Under the pieces are notes generated by a model. The model did not search any database. It had not been told where the DNA came from and saw only the letters and a list, made by a program, of their open reading frames with translations. From contig JBCDLG010000021.1 in the NCBI GenBank assembly GCA_038745625.1, forward strand, positions 1 through 37,480: DNA of 37,480 bases, in the 5' to 3' direction. Within the stretch, counting starts at the first letter, position 1. Every line of letters starts with the position of its first letter. The DNA comes from Parvularcula sp038745625. Lineage in GTDB: Bacteria > Pseudomonadota > Alphaproteobacteria > Caulobacterales > Parvularculaceae. Both the position numbers and the translations under genes were made by a program. Positions 15,129 to 23,599 of this stretch are shown here, in pieces.

Positions 15129-15932
15129 ATGGTTGAACTGACGCTACCGCGAAACTCCAAAGTCACCGGAGAAGGCCGTTCCTACAAGGCTGAGGGCGAC
15201 AATCTTCGCACCGTCAAAATCTACCGCTACGATCCGCAAGATGGCGAGAATCCGCGTGTCGACACGTATGAGGTCGATGCCTCTGGCATCTCGATGGTTC
15301 TCGATCTTCTCATCAAGGTGAAGTCTGAGCTCGACCCGACGATCTCGTTCCGGCGTTCCTGCCGCGAGGGCGTGTGCGGCTCTTGTGCGTTCAACATCAA
15401 CGGCAAAAACGGTCTGGCCTGCACCACGGGCCTTGATGAGCTCGGCAAAGGTCCGATCACAGTCTATCCGCTGCCGCACCAGCCGGTGGTCAAAGACCTC
15501 GTCACCGACCTCTCGAAGTTCTACGCCCAGCACGCGGCGATCCAGCCGTTTCTCCAGGCCGAGAACGCGCCGGAGAAAGAGCATCTTCAGACCCAAGAGG
15601 ATCGCGAGGAGCTCGACGGACTGTATGAGTGCATTCTCTGCGCCAGCTGTTCGACCAGCTGCCCGTCCTATTGGTGGAACGGCAGCAAAGAGGACAGCGA
15701 GGATGAATATCTGGGGCCAGCGGCCCTCCTCCAAGCCAGCCGCTGGATCAAAGACAGTCGCGACGATCAGACTGAAGAGCGCCTCGCTGCCCTTGACGAC
15801 ACGTTCAAGCTCTATCGCTGCCACACGATCATGAACTGCGTGCAGGTCTGCCCGAAGGGCCTCAACCCAGCCAAAGCCATCGCCGAGATCAAAGCGATGC
15901 TGGTTGAGCGCGCCAGCCGCAAAGCGAGCTGA
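15129..15932 (+). CDS. sdhB: Succinate dehydrogenase iron-sulfur subunit
   Basis: A 267-residue electron-transfer subunit of complex II that passes electrons from SdhA to quinone through three clusters. All ligands are visible: the [2Fe-2S] set SCREGVCGSCAFNINGKNG with the final Cys in GLACTTG (about residues 77-99), the [4Fe-4S] set CILCASCSTSCP (about residues 173-184), and the [3Fe-4S] set CHTIMNCVQVCPKG (about residues 234-247). The start at 15129 gives the usual N-terminus; the ribosome binding site is weak. It is detached from sdhCDA by a terminator and two lipoprotein genes, so it probably has its own promoter in 14962-15128. Confidence 0.97.
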   Translation: MVELTLPRNSKVTGEGRSYKAEGDNLRTVKIYRYDPQDGENPRVDTYEVDASGISMVLDLLIKVKSELDPTISFRRSCREGVCGSCAFNINGKNGLACTTGLDELGKGPITVYPLPHQPVVKDLVTDLSKFYAQHAAIQPFLQAENAPEKEHLQTQEDREELDGLYECILCASCSTSCPSYWWNGSKEDSEDEYLGPAALLQASRWIKDSRDDQTEERLAALDDTFKLYRCHTIMNCVQVCPKGLNPAKAIAEIKAMLVERASRKAS

Positions 15933-16236
15933 GCGCGCGGCATTTGGCCATCGCGCCCGCTCGGCCCACCATTTGACCTAGCCCCCTGTCCTTTGATGGA
16001 AAAATGGGTGCACATGCCACTTCGCACGGGCGATCCGACCTACATCAGCGTGACCATGTCGATGCTAAGTGCAGCATTGCACGCAGCAACGATTAACCAC
16101 CTCAGCCGGCCACAGCGCTCTTAGCGGCAACGCTCGGTTGTTCCGGTGTTCGGCAAGGCCGCGAGGCGAACGGGAGAATCCAGTAGCCAAAGCTCGGCCG
16201 CGGCCATAGACACGGCGCCTTCTGCTCCGCTGGGGG
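15933..16236. other. Non-coding gap between sdhB and the EamA exporter
   Basis: No gene is supported here. Just after the sdhB stop, GAGC and GCGCG can pair with CGCGC and GCTC in an interrupted hairpin at about 15931-15960, but no T-run follows. At the right end AGACACGGC (16208-16216) is repeated inverted as GCCGTGTCT (16243-16251), which falls inside the first codons of the exporter gene. The 26-base loop contains its GGGGG ribosome binding site and ATG. This could be an operator or a leader hairpin. Confidence 0.45.
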
Positions 16237-17145
16237 ATGAGAGCCGTGTCTTCGCCTTATGTCATCATTGTGATCGCCATCGCGCTGGGCGTCGGCATTG
16301 ATGCCTTTGTGAAGGCGCTCGCTGTGGATCTCCCAGTGCTGACGATCACCACCTGGCGCTACATCGTCGGTTCGATGTTCGCCTTGGCGCTCTTCATCGC
16401 GCGCGGACGAGCCTTTCCGTCAGGCGAGTCGATACGGTTTCACGCGCTGCGCGGCTTCGTCCAGGTCGGCACCGCGGTGTCGTTCTTCTGGGCCCTGACG
16501 CAGATCGCCCTCGCCGAGGCGACAGTGATGGGTTTCATGGCCGCCCTGATGGTACCCGGCATGGGCCGATTGATCTTGCATGAGAAGATCTCACCGGTGG
16601 CGGCGATGGCCGCTGTCGCTGGGTTCTTCGGCGCAGCCTTCGCGCTTTCCGCCCAAGGCACCGGCACCCCGGAAGGCAGCCGTGTTCTGGGCTCCCTCGC
16701 GGCTTTCACAGCCGCGGTCGGCTACGCCTTGAGCGTGGTTCTGATCCGTTTGCGGACGCGGCTTGAGGACACCGACACCATCGCGATGTTTGGCAATGTC
16801 ATGCCAGCGATCATTATGCTGATTGTCATGCTGATCCTGCAGCCGACCGTGGCGGACGCTCCCGCGCTGCTTCCGACATGGGCTTCATTTGGCCCGATCC
16901 TCATTCTCGGCGCGCTAGCGTTCAGCGTCTGGTGGCTGATGTCAGAGGCCTATCGCCATCTGGAAGCCCAGCGCCTTGCACCCTTTGAGTATCTGGCGCT
17001 GCCGATGAGCGTGACCGCGGGCTTCTTACTGTTCGGCGAGGTACCAAGCTGGCGCCTCTATGTCGGCGCAGCGGTGATCATCGCAGGCTGTCTCGCCATC
17101 GCGTTTGAAGACCGCCTGCCGCTGGAGCGCTTTAGAACGGGTTGA
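16237..17145 (+). CDS. EamA/DMT-superfamily transporter
   Basis: A 302-residue inner-membrane protein with about ten hydrophobic helices arranged as two EamA repeats (roughly residues 5-135 and 148-290). Typical features are the WRY segment after helix 2 (LTITTWRYIVGSMFALALF), the E-containing ALTQIALAEATVMGFMAALM helix, and the second repeat's HLEAQRLAPFEYLALPMSVTAGFLLFGE. These proteins export small metabolites such as amino acids or purines; the substrate cannot be deduced. GGGGG directly precedes the ATG at 16237. Its last 14 bases overlap the convergent eipA gene. Confidence 0.88.
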   Translation: MRAVSSPYVIIVIAIALGVGIDAFVKALAVDLPVLTITTWRYIVGSMFALALFIARGRAFPSGESIRFHALRGFVQVGTAVSFFWALTQIALAEATVMGFMAALMVPGMGRLILHEKISPVAAMAAVAGFFGAAFALSAQGTGTPEGSRVLGSLAAFTAAVGYALSVVLIRLRTRLEDTDTIAMFGNVMPAIIMLIVMLILQPTVADAPALLPTWASFGPILILGALAFSVWWLMSEAYRHLEAQRLAPFEYLALPMSVTAGFLLFGEVPSWRLYVGAAVIIAGCLAIAFEDRLPLERFRTG

Positions 17146-17764
17146 TATTCCGCTCACGGCTGAACTTGATGTACTCAAGCGCCACACCGCTCCGCGCGCC
17201 GACACCCGTCCGGATGGGAACCACCGTGGTCTGACCATTGGTCATCGCTTCCGCGCCGACACCGCCGACAAAGAAGAGATTGGCACCGCCGCCAGGGAAC
17301 CGGCGGAAGATGTTATCGGTCTCACCAAGGTCATAGACCAGGACAAAGACTTTCGAGGCATCACCGCCAAGATCAAAGCCAAGGCTTGGCCCCTGCCAGA
17401 AGACCTCAACAGGTTCCGCGTTCGGACGATAAAGGAACCCACGACCATAGGACAGGCCGACACCAAAGGCGCCGCTTCCCTCGTCACCGGCGATATAGGC
17501 CTGGGGGCGTCCTTCAGCGTCGAACACTTTGTCGATCACCTCGGCGATCTCGGCGGACGCCTGACCGAAAGCGTCCTCGGCCTCATCAACCAGCGTGTTC
17601 TTCTCATAGGTCGGATAGTCAAGATCCCGCTCGACAACCCGGCTTTCGATCGAGGAGTCGGCCGTCGCTGGACCGGGATCATTGCCGATGCTGCCGATGG
17701 TCTCACATGCCGCAAGGGCGAATGTGGCGGGGATGAGGGCCAGGAGCTGGCGGCGCAGGGTCAT
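17132..17764 (-). CDS. eipA: DUF1134/EipA-family envelope protein
   Basis: A 210-residue exported protein of the alphaproteobacterial DUF1134 family; EipA of Brucella and Caulobacter is a periplasmic beta-barrel-like protein needed for envelope integrity. Here the signal MTLRRQLLALIPATFALAAC ends in a lipobox-like LAAC, so this version may be lipidated. The domain shows KNTLVDEAEDAFGQASAEIAEVIDKVF (about residues 54-80), AYIAGDEGSGAFGVGLSYGRG, VFWQGPSLGFDLGGDASKVFVLVYDL and a FPGGGANLFFVGGVGAEAM glycine-rich region. These are typical of the family. The ATG at 17764 follows GGAGA; the frame upstream of it is not signal-like. It follows the dehydratase gene on the same strand after 71 bases. 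Confidence 0.88.
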   Translation of the reverse strand: MTLRRQLLALIPATFALAACETIGSIGNDPGPATADSSIESRVVERDLDYPTYEKNTLVDEAEDAFGQASAEIAEVIDKVFDAEGRPQAYIAGDEGSGAFGVGLSYGRGFLYRPNAEPVEVFWQGPSLGFDLGGDASKVFVLVYDLGETDNIFRRFPGGGANLFFVGGVGAEAMTNGQTTVVPIRTGVGARSGVALEYIKFSRERNINPF

Positions 17765-17835
17765 ACGGTTCTCCGATGAGCAGGCTTGAGCGTCTGGGCC
17801 TCGATATGTCGCCCATCGGGCAGGACACGCAAGGC

Positions 17836-18810
17836 TCAACGCGCCAAGGCGCGCGACAAAATGGTAAGGTCGGCGTTGCCGCCGGACAGCACCACCGCGG
17901 TGCGTCTGCCTTTGGTCTCCACTTTCCCTGTCAAAACAGCGGCAAGCGCCACCGCGCCGCCGGGCTCAAGGACCAACTTGAGCTCCGTCATCGCAAAAGC
18001 GATGGCATCGAGCGCCTCGTCATCGCTTACCGCGACGCCGCTCGCGCCGTGCTGCTTCAGCACCGGGAAGGTCAGCTCGCCCGGAGTCGGCGTCAGCACA
18101 GCGTCACATATCGAACCCCCGAGCCTTTCATTCTGAACGCGCTCACCCAGCACGAGAGAGCGGCCGAAATCATCGAAGCCTTCAGGCTCCGCCAAGATGA
18201 TCTGCGCCTCGGGGTAGCGGTCATGGACCCCCAGGGTGACACCCGTCGCAAGGCCGCCGCCGCCGCAGCAGATCACCACCTGATCAATCGGGCCCGGCAT
18301 ATCCTCGGCAATCTCGACACCCGCCGTGCCTTGCCCAGCAATCGTCACCGGATGGTCGTAGGGCGGGATGAGCTTGGCGCCCCGTTCCTTGGCCAGCGCC
18401 GCGCCGATCTCCTCCCGGATCTCGTTCTCACGATCGTAAGGGATGACTTCGGCGCCATCGCGTTCCGTCCGCGCGCGCTTTGCCTCTGGCGCGTCGGCGG
18501 GCATCACGATCGCTGCCCGCACGCCGACGATCTTGGCCGCCCGCGCCACGCCCTGGGCGTGGTTGCCGGAGGAGTACGCCACCACTCCGCGGGATTTCTC
18601 CTCCTCCGTCAGCGACAGCATGTGGTTCAGGGCACCGCGCAACTTAAACGAGCCCGTGCCCTGCAAGCACTCGGCCTTACAAAAAACCGCGCCGCCAGCC
18701 AGCTCATCAAGCGCATCTGCTCGTAGAAGCGGCGTACGGACGATATAGGGTCCGATCCGCTCATGCGCGGCCCGGATATCAGCGATGGTCGGTGGATTGT
18801 TGTCAGACAT
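17836..18810 (-). CDS. PLP-dependent threonine/serine dehydratase
   Basis: A 324-residue fold-type II PLP enzyme, close in length to the short catabolic threonine dehydratases and serine racemases, with no C-terminal ACT regulatory domain. The PLP lysine is Lys56 in GSFKLRGA. The SSGNHAQG loop (80-87) holds the substrate carboxylate, GGGGLATG (183-190) binds the PLP phosphate, and VVLSGGNADL near the end is the expected C-terminal motif. It likely deaminates threonine to 2-oxobutyrate and/or serine to pyruvate; racemase or hydroxyaspartate dehydratase activity cannot be excluded. GGGAA precedes the ATG. It is divergent from zapE with only 26 bases between starts. Confidence 0.88.
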   Translation of the reverse strand: MSDNNPPTIADIRAAHERIGPYIVRTPLLRADALDELAGGAVFCKAECLQGTGSFKLRGALNHMLSLTEEEKSRGVVAYSSGNHAQGVARAAKIVGVRAAIVMPADAPEAKRARTERDGAEVIPYDRENEIREEIGAALAKERGAKLIPPYDHPVTIAGQGTAGVEIAEDMPGPIDQVVICCGGGGLATGVTLGVHDRYPEAQIILAEPEGFDDFGRSLVLGERVQNERLGGSICDAVLTPTPGELTFPVLKQHGASGVAVSDDEALDAIAFAMTELKLVLEPGGAVALAAVLTGKVETKGRRTAVVLSGGNADLTILSRALAR

Positions 18811-18836
18811 GCCGCGGTTCCCTAGCTCAACCGGCG

Positions 18837-19973
18837 ATGACGCGCACCTATGAGAGTTATGAGAGCCTGGTCACCTCGGGCGAGTTGGAAGCGGACCCCG
18901 CGCAGGCGGAGGCAGCGAAGGCGCTCGACGCGCTGGAAGCTGGCCTGATCGGCACTGGCCGCAGCCTGCCATGGCAGAAGCCGCGTGAGCCGGGCGGGCT
19001 TTATCTCTGGGGCGGGGTTGGCGCTGGCAAGACCCTGCTGATGGACCTCTTTGCCGAGGCTGCGCCAGATCTGCCCACCCGCCGGGTCCACTACCACGTC
19101 TTTATGGAGGAGATGCACGCCTTCATCGCGATGTGGCGCGGGATGAGCGATGGTGAACGGCGGAAGCACCCTGCCCGCGCCAGGCGCGCCAAGCTCGACG
19201 ATCCGATCCCGCATGCGGCGAAATCCGCTTTTCAGAAGGCGGAGCTTTTGTGTCTCGACGAAATGCAGGTCACCGATATCGCCGATGCGATGCTGCTCGG
19301 CCGCCTGTTCGAGGCGCTGTTCGAGCGCGGCGGCACGCTGGTCATTACGTCCAACCGGCCGCCAATCGATCTTTACAAAGACGGTATCAATCGAGGGCTC
19401 TTTGTGCCTTTTATCAACCTCATCGAAGAGACCCTGACAGTGCACGCGCTTGATGCGGAACAAGACTACCGCCTGCGCGGGCTTCAAAAGCACGGGCTCT
19501 ATTTGACACCGCTCGGCCCCGATACCGATAGAGAGATGGACGACGCCTTCCGTGAGCTGACCAAAGGCACCAAGGTGGCGCCTTGCGCGCTTGAAGTGGC
19601 AGGACGCGTGACAGTGATCAACGACGCCAGCCCGGCTGCCGCGCGCATATCCTTTGCTGAGCTTTGTGAACAACCCCTTGGCGCTGCGGACTATCTGGCG
19701 CTGGCGCGACGCTTTCCCACCGTGTTGGTTGACCGGATTCCGCTGATGGGCCCAGACAACGCCGATGCAGCATCACGCTTCCGTACATTGATTGATGCCC
19801 TTTACGACCACCGGACAAAGCTCGTCTGTTCGGCCGAGGCTGAACCCGATGCTCTTTATGCGTCAGGAAAGCTCGCCTTTGAGTTTGAGCGGACAGCAAG
19901 CCGCCTCTTTGAGATGCGCAGCGAAGCCTATCTCTGCGAGGAGCATCACAGCAGCGAAGAAGGCTCCGCCTAG
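18837..19973 (+). CDS. zapE: Cell division protein ZapE (AFG1-like ATPase)
   Basis: A 378-residue AAA-type ATPase of the AFG1/ZapE family, which in E. coli binds the Z-ring and destabilises FtsZ polymers, and in mitochondria (AFG1/LACE1) helps protein quality control. Walker A GGVGAGKTLL lies at about residues 59-68, preceded by the family's GGLYLWGG. Then come RVHYHVFMEEMH, Walker B LLCLDE (137-142) with MQVTDIADAMLLGRLF, and the TSNRPP sensor (171-176). The start at 18837 gives the usual N-terminus; the longer frame to 18792 runs through the divergent promoter. No clear ribosome binding site is seen. Its stop overlaps the convergent membrane protein gene by 4 bases. Confidence 0.93.
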   Translation: MTRTYESYESLVTSGELEADPAQAEAAKALDALEAGLIGTGRSLPWQKPREPGGLYLWGGVGAGKTLLMDLFAEAAPDLPTRRVHYHVFMEEMHAFIAMWRGMSDGERRKHPARARRAKLDDPIPHAAKSAFQKAELLCLDEMQVTDIADAMLLGRLFEALFERGGTLVITSNRPPIDLYKDGINRGLFVPFINLIEETLTVHALDAEQDYRLRGLQKHGLYLTPLGPDTDREMDDAFRELTKGTKVAPCALEVAGRVTVINDASPAAARISFAELCEQPLGAADYLALARRFPTVLVDRIPLMGPDNADAASRFRTLIDALYDHRTKLVCSAEAEPDALYASGKLAFEFERTASRLFEMRSEAYLCEEHHSSEEGSA

Positions 19974-20779
19974 AACGGCGAACGCAAGACCTCCGGCAAA
20001 TTCCCGCCGCTGACGATATGAGCAAACAGCCACAAGACGAGGCCAGCGTAACCCGCGGAGACCAGCCGCGCGAACGCAATGCTCAACCCCTTCGGTAGGA
20101 AAAACGAGGGGATCACGACCACCGCTGGGATGACATGCAAGGCGTGCGTCGCCAGGAAATGGGCAGCCCGGAGATCGCCGCCGAGCATCCGCCAGCCAAA
20201 AACGCCCTCATTGTAGCCGCTCTTCGAGCCGCCAAAATCTTCGTAAGGCGCGGACAACGGATAGCCAACGACCGGGGTCAGGATGAAGGTGAGGATCAGT
20301 CCCCAGCCGATGGCCTCAGCGAGTCCTTGGTTGCCCTGATCCTTCCTTGCACGGAGGACGGAGATCCCCATGACGAACCCGGTAAAAACAAGCACCAGAG
20401 CGAAAAGGCCTGAGAGCGGGTAGAGCAGGGTGTAGAGCCCACCGTCCAAATTGTAGTGCGAACGAATGCCTTGAGCGGCAGCTGTGATCAGCCACACCAC
20501 CTCAAACGCCATCGCCACGGCAAAGGCGAACACCAGCAACCGGAAAAACAGGCTGTTCCGGCCCTTCTCTGTCATCCAAGCGGAAAAGAAGGCGAGTGTC
20601 AGCGAGAAGAGACCGAGCGAGGCGTGAAACTTCACCGATTTGAGCCAGACGCTCGCACCATCGAGCATGCGCTCGTCGATAACCATCAGCGCCACCAAAA
20701 TCGGAAGCAGCCCCAGTTCGATAAGGCCAATGACCGTGAAGGTTCTGTGCCGCCGATAAAGCGCCCTAATCGCAACCAT
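19970..20779 (-). CDS. Conserved-looking multi-pass membrane protein, function unknown
   Basis: A 269-residue inner-membrane protein with about seven hydrophobic helices, including VIGLIELGLLPILVALMVI, SLGLFSLTLAFFSAWM, LFFRLLVFAFAVAMAFEVVWLI, LVLVFTGFVMGISVL and AGLVLWLFAHIVSGG. Histidines occur at helix edges (KFHASLG, AAHFLATHALHVIP), which could bind a cofactor, but I do not recognise the family. The ATG at 20779 is chosen because AGGGAGC lies upstream and the hydrophobic part starts soon after. The frame reaching 20998 is R/P-rich and unlike protein. It follows the SRPBCC lipoprotein gene in the same direction (77 bases) and ends against zapE. Confidence 0.75.
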   Translation of the reverse strand: MVAIRALYRRHRTFTVIGLIELGLLPILVALMVIDERMLDGASVWLKSVKFHASLGLFSLTLAFFSAWMTEKGRNSLFFRLLVFAFAVAMAFEVVWLITAAAQGIRSHYNLDGGLYTLLYPLSGLFALVLVFTGFVMGISVLRARKDQGNQGLAEAIGWGLILTFILTPVVGYPLSAPYEDFGGSKSGYNEGVFGWRMLGGDLRAAHFLATHALHVIPAVVVIPSFFLPKGLSIAFARLVSAGYAGLVLWLFAHIVSGGNLPEVLRSPF

Positions 20780-20856
20780 GGTCTGCTCCCTGCCTGCTCC
20801 CGTGACAGAGTCTAAACCACTGTCACGTGGAGAGCCAGAACGCGTCGGCGATGCGG

Positions 20857-21447
20857 TCAGGGGGCTGTTTTGGCCGCCTCCGCGACGCCAGCGGCCAGGG
20901 CGGCGGTGCCGTTGTCCATAAAGCGCTGGAGCTCCGGCTGACGCTGTTTGACAAAGGGCCGGGTCAGGAACGACCGCGGTTTCACATTGTAGGACCACTC
21001 AAATCGCGTGGTTGTGTCATCGATGCGTGTGAAGCGCTGTTCACCGACGATCTGCTCAACACCGCGCGCCGCGTCATTGGTGAAGACCCAGACCTGGTAG
21101 CGGAAGATCTCGGGCTCATTCTCCAGCACCCGCTCAATGACGTAGTGACCATCACCAAGTGTCAGTCGCCGCACAGCCCCGACGTTCAGCCACTCGCCTT
21201 GCAGGGCCTCCTCGCTCACCGGCGGGAAGATCGTCTCGGTTGGCGCAAGGAAGCCGATAAAGGGCTGCTCGATCAGGAACGCCCGGAAATCCTCCAGCCC
21301 CATCGGCACATCCACCACAGAGACGGTGGAGACGAAGCCATCCGTCGCCACCTCCGGCGGATCAACGTAAGGCGGCGGGACATCGGGAGGCTGTGATGAC
21401 GTGCAACTTGCGAGCACCAACGCGATCAGAACCAGGGACCTTCTCAT
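20857..21447 (-). CDS. SRPBCC-fold lipoprotein
   Basis: A 196-residue predicted lipoprotein. The signal MRRSLVLIALVLASC ends in an LASC lipobox, then a proline-rich spacer (SSQPPDVPPPYVDPPE). The rest resembles a polyketide cyclase/START-like SRPBCC domain: FVSTVSVVDVPMGLEDFRAF, NVGAVRRLTLGDGHYVIERVLENEP, a YQVWVFTNDAARGVEQIVGEQRF strand pair, TTRFEWSYNVKPRSF and a long C-terminal helix. Such folds bind hydrophobic ligands. GGAGA precedes the ATG at 21447. It is divergent from the MarR gene with 42 bases between starts and an imperfect palindrome there, so it is probably a target of that regulator. Confidence 0.78.
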   Translation of the reverse strand: MRRSLVLIALVLASCTSSQPPDVPPPYVDPPEVATDGFVSTVSVVDVPMGLEDFRAFLIEQPFIGFLAPTETIFPPVSEEALQGEWLNVGAVRRLTLGDGHYVIERVLENEPEIFRYQVWVFTNDAARGVEQIVGEQRFTRIDDTTTRFEWSYNVKPRSFLTRPFVKQRQPELQRFMDNGTAALAAGVAEAAKTAP

Positions 21448-21459
21448 GGCTATCTCCAT

Positions 21460-21480
21460 TTGATACGGACTACGTACTAA
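21460..21480. promoter_or_regulatory. Candidate MarR operator between the SRPBCC gene and the marR gene
   Basis: A 21-base imperfect palindrome: half-sites TTGATACG (21460-21467) and CGTACTAA (21473-21480) around GACTA, matching at 6 of 8 positions per half, with a perfect inner TACG/CGTA pair. It lies in the 42-base divergent region, the usual place for a MarR autoregulatory site. Confidence 0.45.
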
Positions 21481-21489
21481 ATAATCGCC

Positions 21490-21960
21490 ATGGGTGACGA
21501 GGCAAGCCCCTTTTCCGACGACGCGCATCGGCTCGCCCGATCGGTGCATCTTCTCATTCGCGCGCTGCTGGTGGCTGGCCGCGCCGGGCAACCGGCAGAG
21601 GGCAAGATCCCCTTCAACCCGCTCTATTTTCACTTTCTCGGCCTGTTGCTCGAGAATGAAGCGATGCGGCCGAGCAATATGGCGAGCGTCCTCGGGGTCT
21701 CGCGCACGACACTCTCGACCGCATCGAAAGCGCTCCAGAGCCGCGGCCTGGTCGAGCAATCAAAGGACCCGACCGACGGCCGGGCACAGATCCTACGGCT
21801 CACGCAAGACGGCCTTGAGGTCGTCGAGGCCATCCGGCGTCAGGACTTGCGCAACATGACACTGCTTCTCGCTCAGCTGGAGCCGGACCAGGGCCGCGTC
21901 ATCATCGATGCCCTGGAGCAGGTCGCTGACAAGATCACATCCCTGCCAAACGATCCGTAA
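21490..21960 (+). CDS. MarR family transcriptional regulator
   Basis: A 156-residue winged-helix regulator. The DNA-binding core runs over about residues 45-110: NPLYFHFLGLLLENEAMRPSNMASVLGVSRTTLSTASKALQSRGLVEQSKDPTDGRAQILRLTQDG, which includes the recognition helix (SRTTLSTASKAL) and the wing with the conserved DxRA-like DGRAQ. Long N- and C-terminal helices form the dimer interface. No good ribosome binding site precedes the ATG at 21490, so translation may be leaderless or weak. It probably represses itself and the divergent SRPBCC lipoprotein gene through the palindrome at 21460-21480; the ligand is unknown. Confidence 0.9.
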   Translation: MGDEASPFSDDAHRLARSVHLLIRALLVAGRAGQPAEGKIPFNPLYFHFLGLLLENEAMRPSNMASVLGVSRTTLSTASKALQSRGLVEQSKDPTDGRAQILRLTQDGLEVVEAIRRQDLRNMTLLLAQLEPDQGRVIIDALEQVADKITSLPNDP

Positions 21961-22076
21961 GCGTTGTTAAGGGCTCGGCCGTCGGAGCTTTCGCGCTCGC
22001 CGCCCAGCTGGACAAGAGCGTTCCTCGCCCTTAGCGTCGTCCGCTTGACCGAAACGGCTAGGGAGCGCCGACATTC

Positions 22077-23534
22077 ATGAGTTTTGAAGACCTAATTGGC
22101 GCCGCAAACGGTTTCGTTTGGAGCGCGTGGTTTCTGCTGCCGCTGCTTTTGCTGACCGGCCTCTACCTCACCATCGGCTTGCGTTTCACGTCGATCCGGA
22201 AAATCCCCTTTGCCTTTCGCGAAATGCTCCGGAAACGCGATCCCGAAGAGACCAAAGAAGGGGAAGTCACACCGTTCCAGGCGCTGATGACCGCGCTCTC
22301 CTCGACCATCGGCACCGGCAACATTGCGGGGGTGGCCGCAGCCATTGCAATCGGTGGTCCGGGTGCGGTCTTTTGGATGTGGATCACGGCGCTTGTCGGG
22401 ACAGCAACAAAATACTCCGAAGGCGTCCTAGCGCTCAAGTTTCGTGAGACCGACGCCAATGGCAATTATGTCGGTGGACCGATGTACTACATCAAAAACG
22501 GCCTGGGCGAGCGCTTCACCTGGCTGGCCGTCGCCTTTGCCAGCTTCGGGATCATGGCGGCCTGGGGTACCGGCGCACTTATTCAGTCGCAATCCATCTC
22601 CGATGCCGTTCGCGCCACCTATGGCGGACCAGAAGACGGGGCACTCTTCGGCGTGATGCCCATCATCATCGCCTGTTTGCTCGCCGCGGGCGCGGCAGCT
22701 GTCATCTTAGGCGGTGTGAAGCGGATTGCCGGGGTGGCAGCGCGCCTCGTGCCGATCATGGCCTTCGCTTATATGGGCGCGGGGTTGATCGTTATCCTCC
22801 TCAACATCACCGAAGTGCCCGCCGCCTTTGGCCTCATCTTCAGCCGGGCCTTCGGCGCTGATGCCGCTGGGACAGGGATCTCGATCGGCCTTTTGATGCT
22901 CGCGATGCAGAAGGGTGTGGCCCGCGGTATCTTCTCAAACGAGGCAGGTCAGGGCTCCGCGCCAATCGCTCACGCCGCGGCCCAGAACAACGACCCGGTC
23001 AACCAAGGCACCGTTGCGATGCTCGGCACCGTGATCGACACGCTGATCGTTTGTACCTTCACGGCACTGATCATCTTGACCTCAGGTGTGGTCGGCGATG
23101 CGTGCCTGCCATCGACGGTGAACCTTGAGACGTTCCTCGCCGATCAACAGCCTGCTGGTTGTGACACAGGCGCACCGCTGACGGTCGCGGCATTCGATGC
23201 GTCCCTGACGGGCATTGGCAAGCATATTGTGACCCTTGGCCTGGTCGTCTTCGGCTTCACCACGATCTTGGGATGGAGCTATTACGGCGAGCGCTGCTGC
23301 GCTTTCCTTTTCTCAGAGAAGAGCATCCTGCCCTACCGGATTTCATGGATCCTCGTCGTGTTCATCGGTGCCCTGTCGATTGTCTTTGAGGGCAGTGTGG
23401 CAAACATCGTCAACATCTTCTGGCTGCTCGCCGATACGCTCACAGGACTGATGGCTGCGCCAAACCTTGTGGGGCTGATCCTTTTGAGCCCCGTGGTCTT
23501 CGCCCTCACCCGCGAATACTACGCCAACCGCTAG
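22077..23534 (+). CDS. Alanine/glycine:cation symporter family protein (AGCS)
   Basis: A 485-residue inner-membrane sodium- (or proton-) coupled amino-acid importer. The family signature is clear: SSTIGTGNIAGVAAAIAIGG followed by PGAVFWMWITALVGTATKYSE (about residues 76-117), with later GGPMYYIKNGLG and ARGIFSNEAGQGSAPIAHAAA. About eleven hydrophobic segments are seen. A somewhat Cys- and Asp-rich periplasmic-looking loop (DACLPSTVNLETFLADQQPAG) lies at about residues 342-362. The likely substrates are alanine or glycine. It is convergent with the outer-membrane protein gene and the two are separated by a stable hairpin. Confidence 0.93.
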   Translation: MSFEDLIGAANGFVWSAWFLLPLLLLTGLYLTIGLRFTSIRKIPFAFREMLRKRDPEETKEGEVTPFQALMTALSSTIGTGNIAGVAAAIAIGGPGAVFWMWITALVGTATKYSEGVLALKFRETDANGNYVGGPMYYIKNGLGERFTWLAVAFASFGIMAAWGTGALIQSQSISDAVRATYGGPEDGALFGVMPIIIACLLAAGAAAVILGGVKRIAGVAARLVPIMAFAYMGAGLIVILLNITEVPAAFGLIFSRAFGADAAGTGISIGLLMLAMQKGVARGIFSNEAGQGSAPIAHAAAQNNDPVNQGTVAMLGTVIDTLIVCTFTALIILTSGVVGDACLPSTVNLETFLADQQPAGCDTGAPLTVAAFDASLTGIGKHIVTLGLVVFGFTTILGWSYYGERCCAFLFSEKSILPYRISWILVVFIGALSIVFEGSVANIVNIFWLLADTLTGLMAAPNLVGLILLSPVVFALTREYYANR

Positions 23535-23544
23535 CGCCGAACCC

Positions 23545-23569
23545 GCGCCGGGCATGGATTGCCCGGCGC
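23545..23569. terminator. GC-rich hairpin between convergent genes
   Basis: A perfect 9-base-pair stem GCGCCGGGC (23545-23553) and GCCCGGCGC (23561-23569) with a 7-base loop. It sits 11 bases after the symporter stop and 31 bases from the stop of the convergent gene. There is no T-run on either side, so it is either a U-less terminator or a 3'-end stabiliser acting on both transcripts. Confidence 0.45.
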
Positions 23570-23599
23570 AAGCTCCGCTCATACCGCCTCTCAAAAGCG

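Noticed and set aside
20780..20998. N-terminal extension of the membrane protein that ends at 19970
   Set aside because: The added residues are Arg/Gly/Pro-rich and overlap the end of the SRPBCC gene; the ATG at 20779 has a good ribosome binding site.
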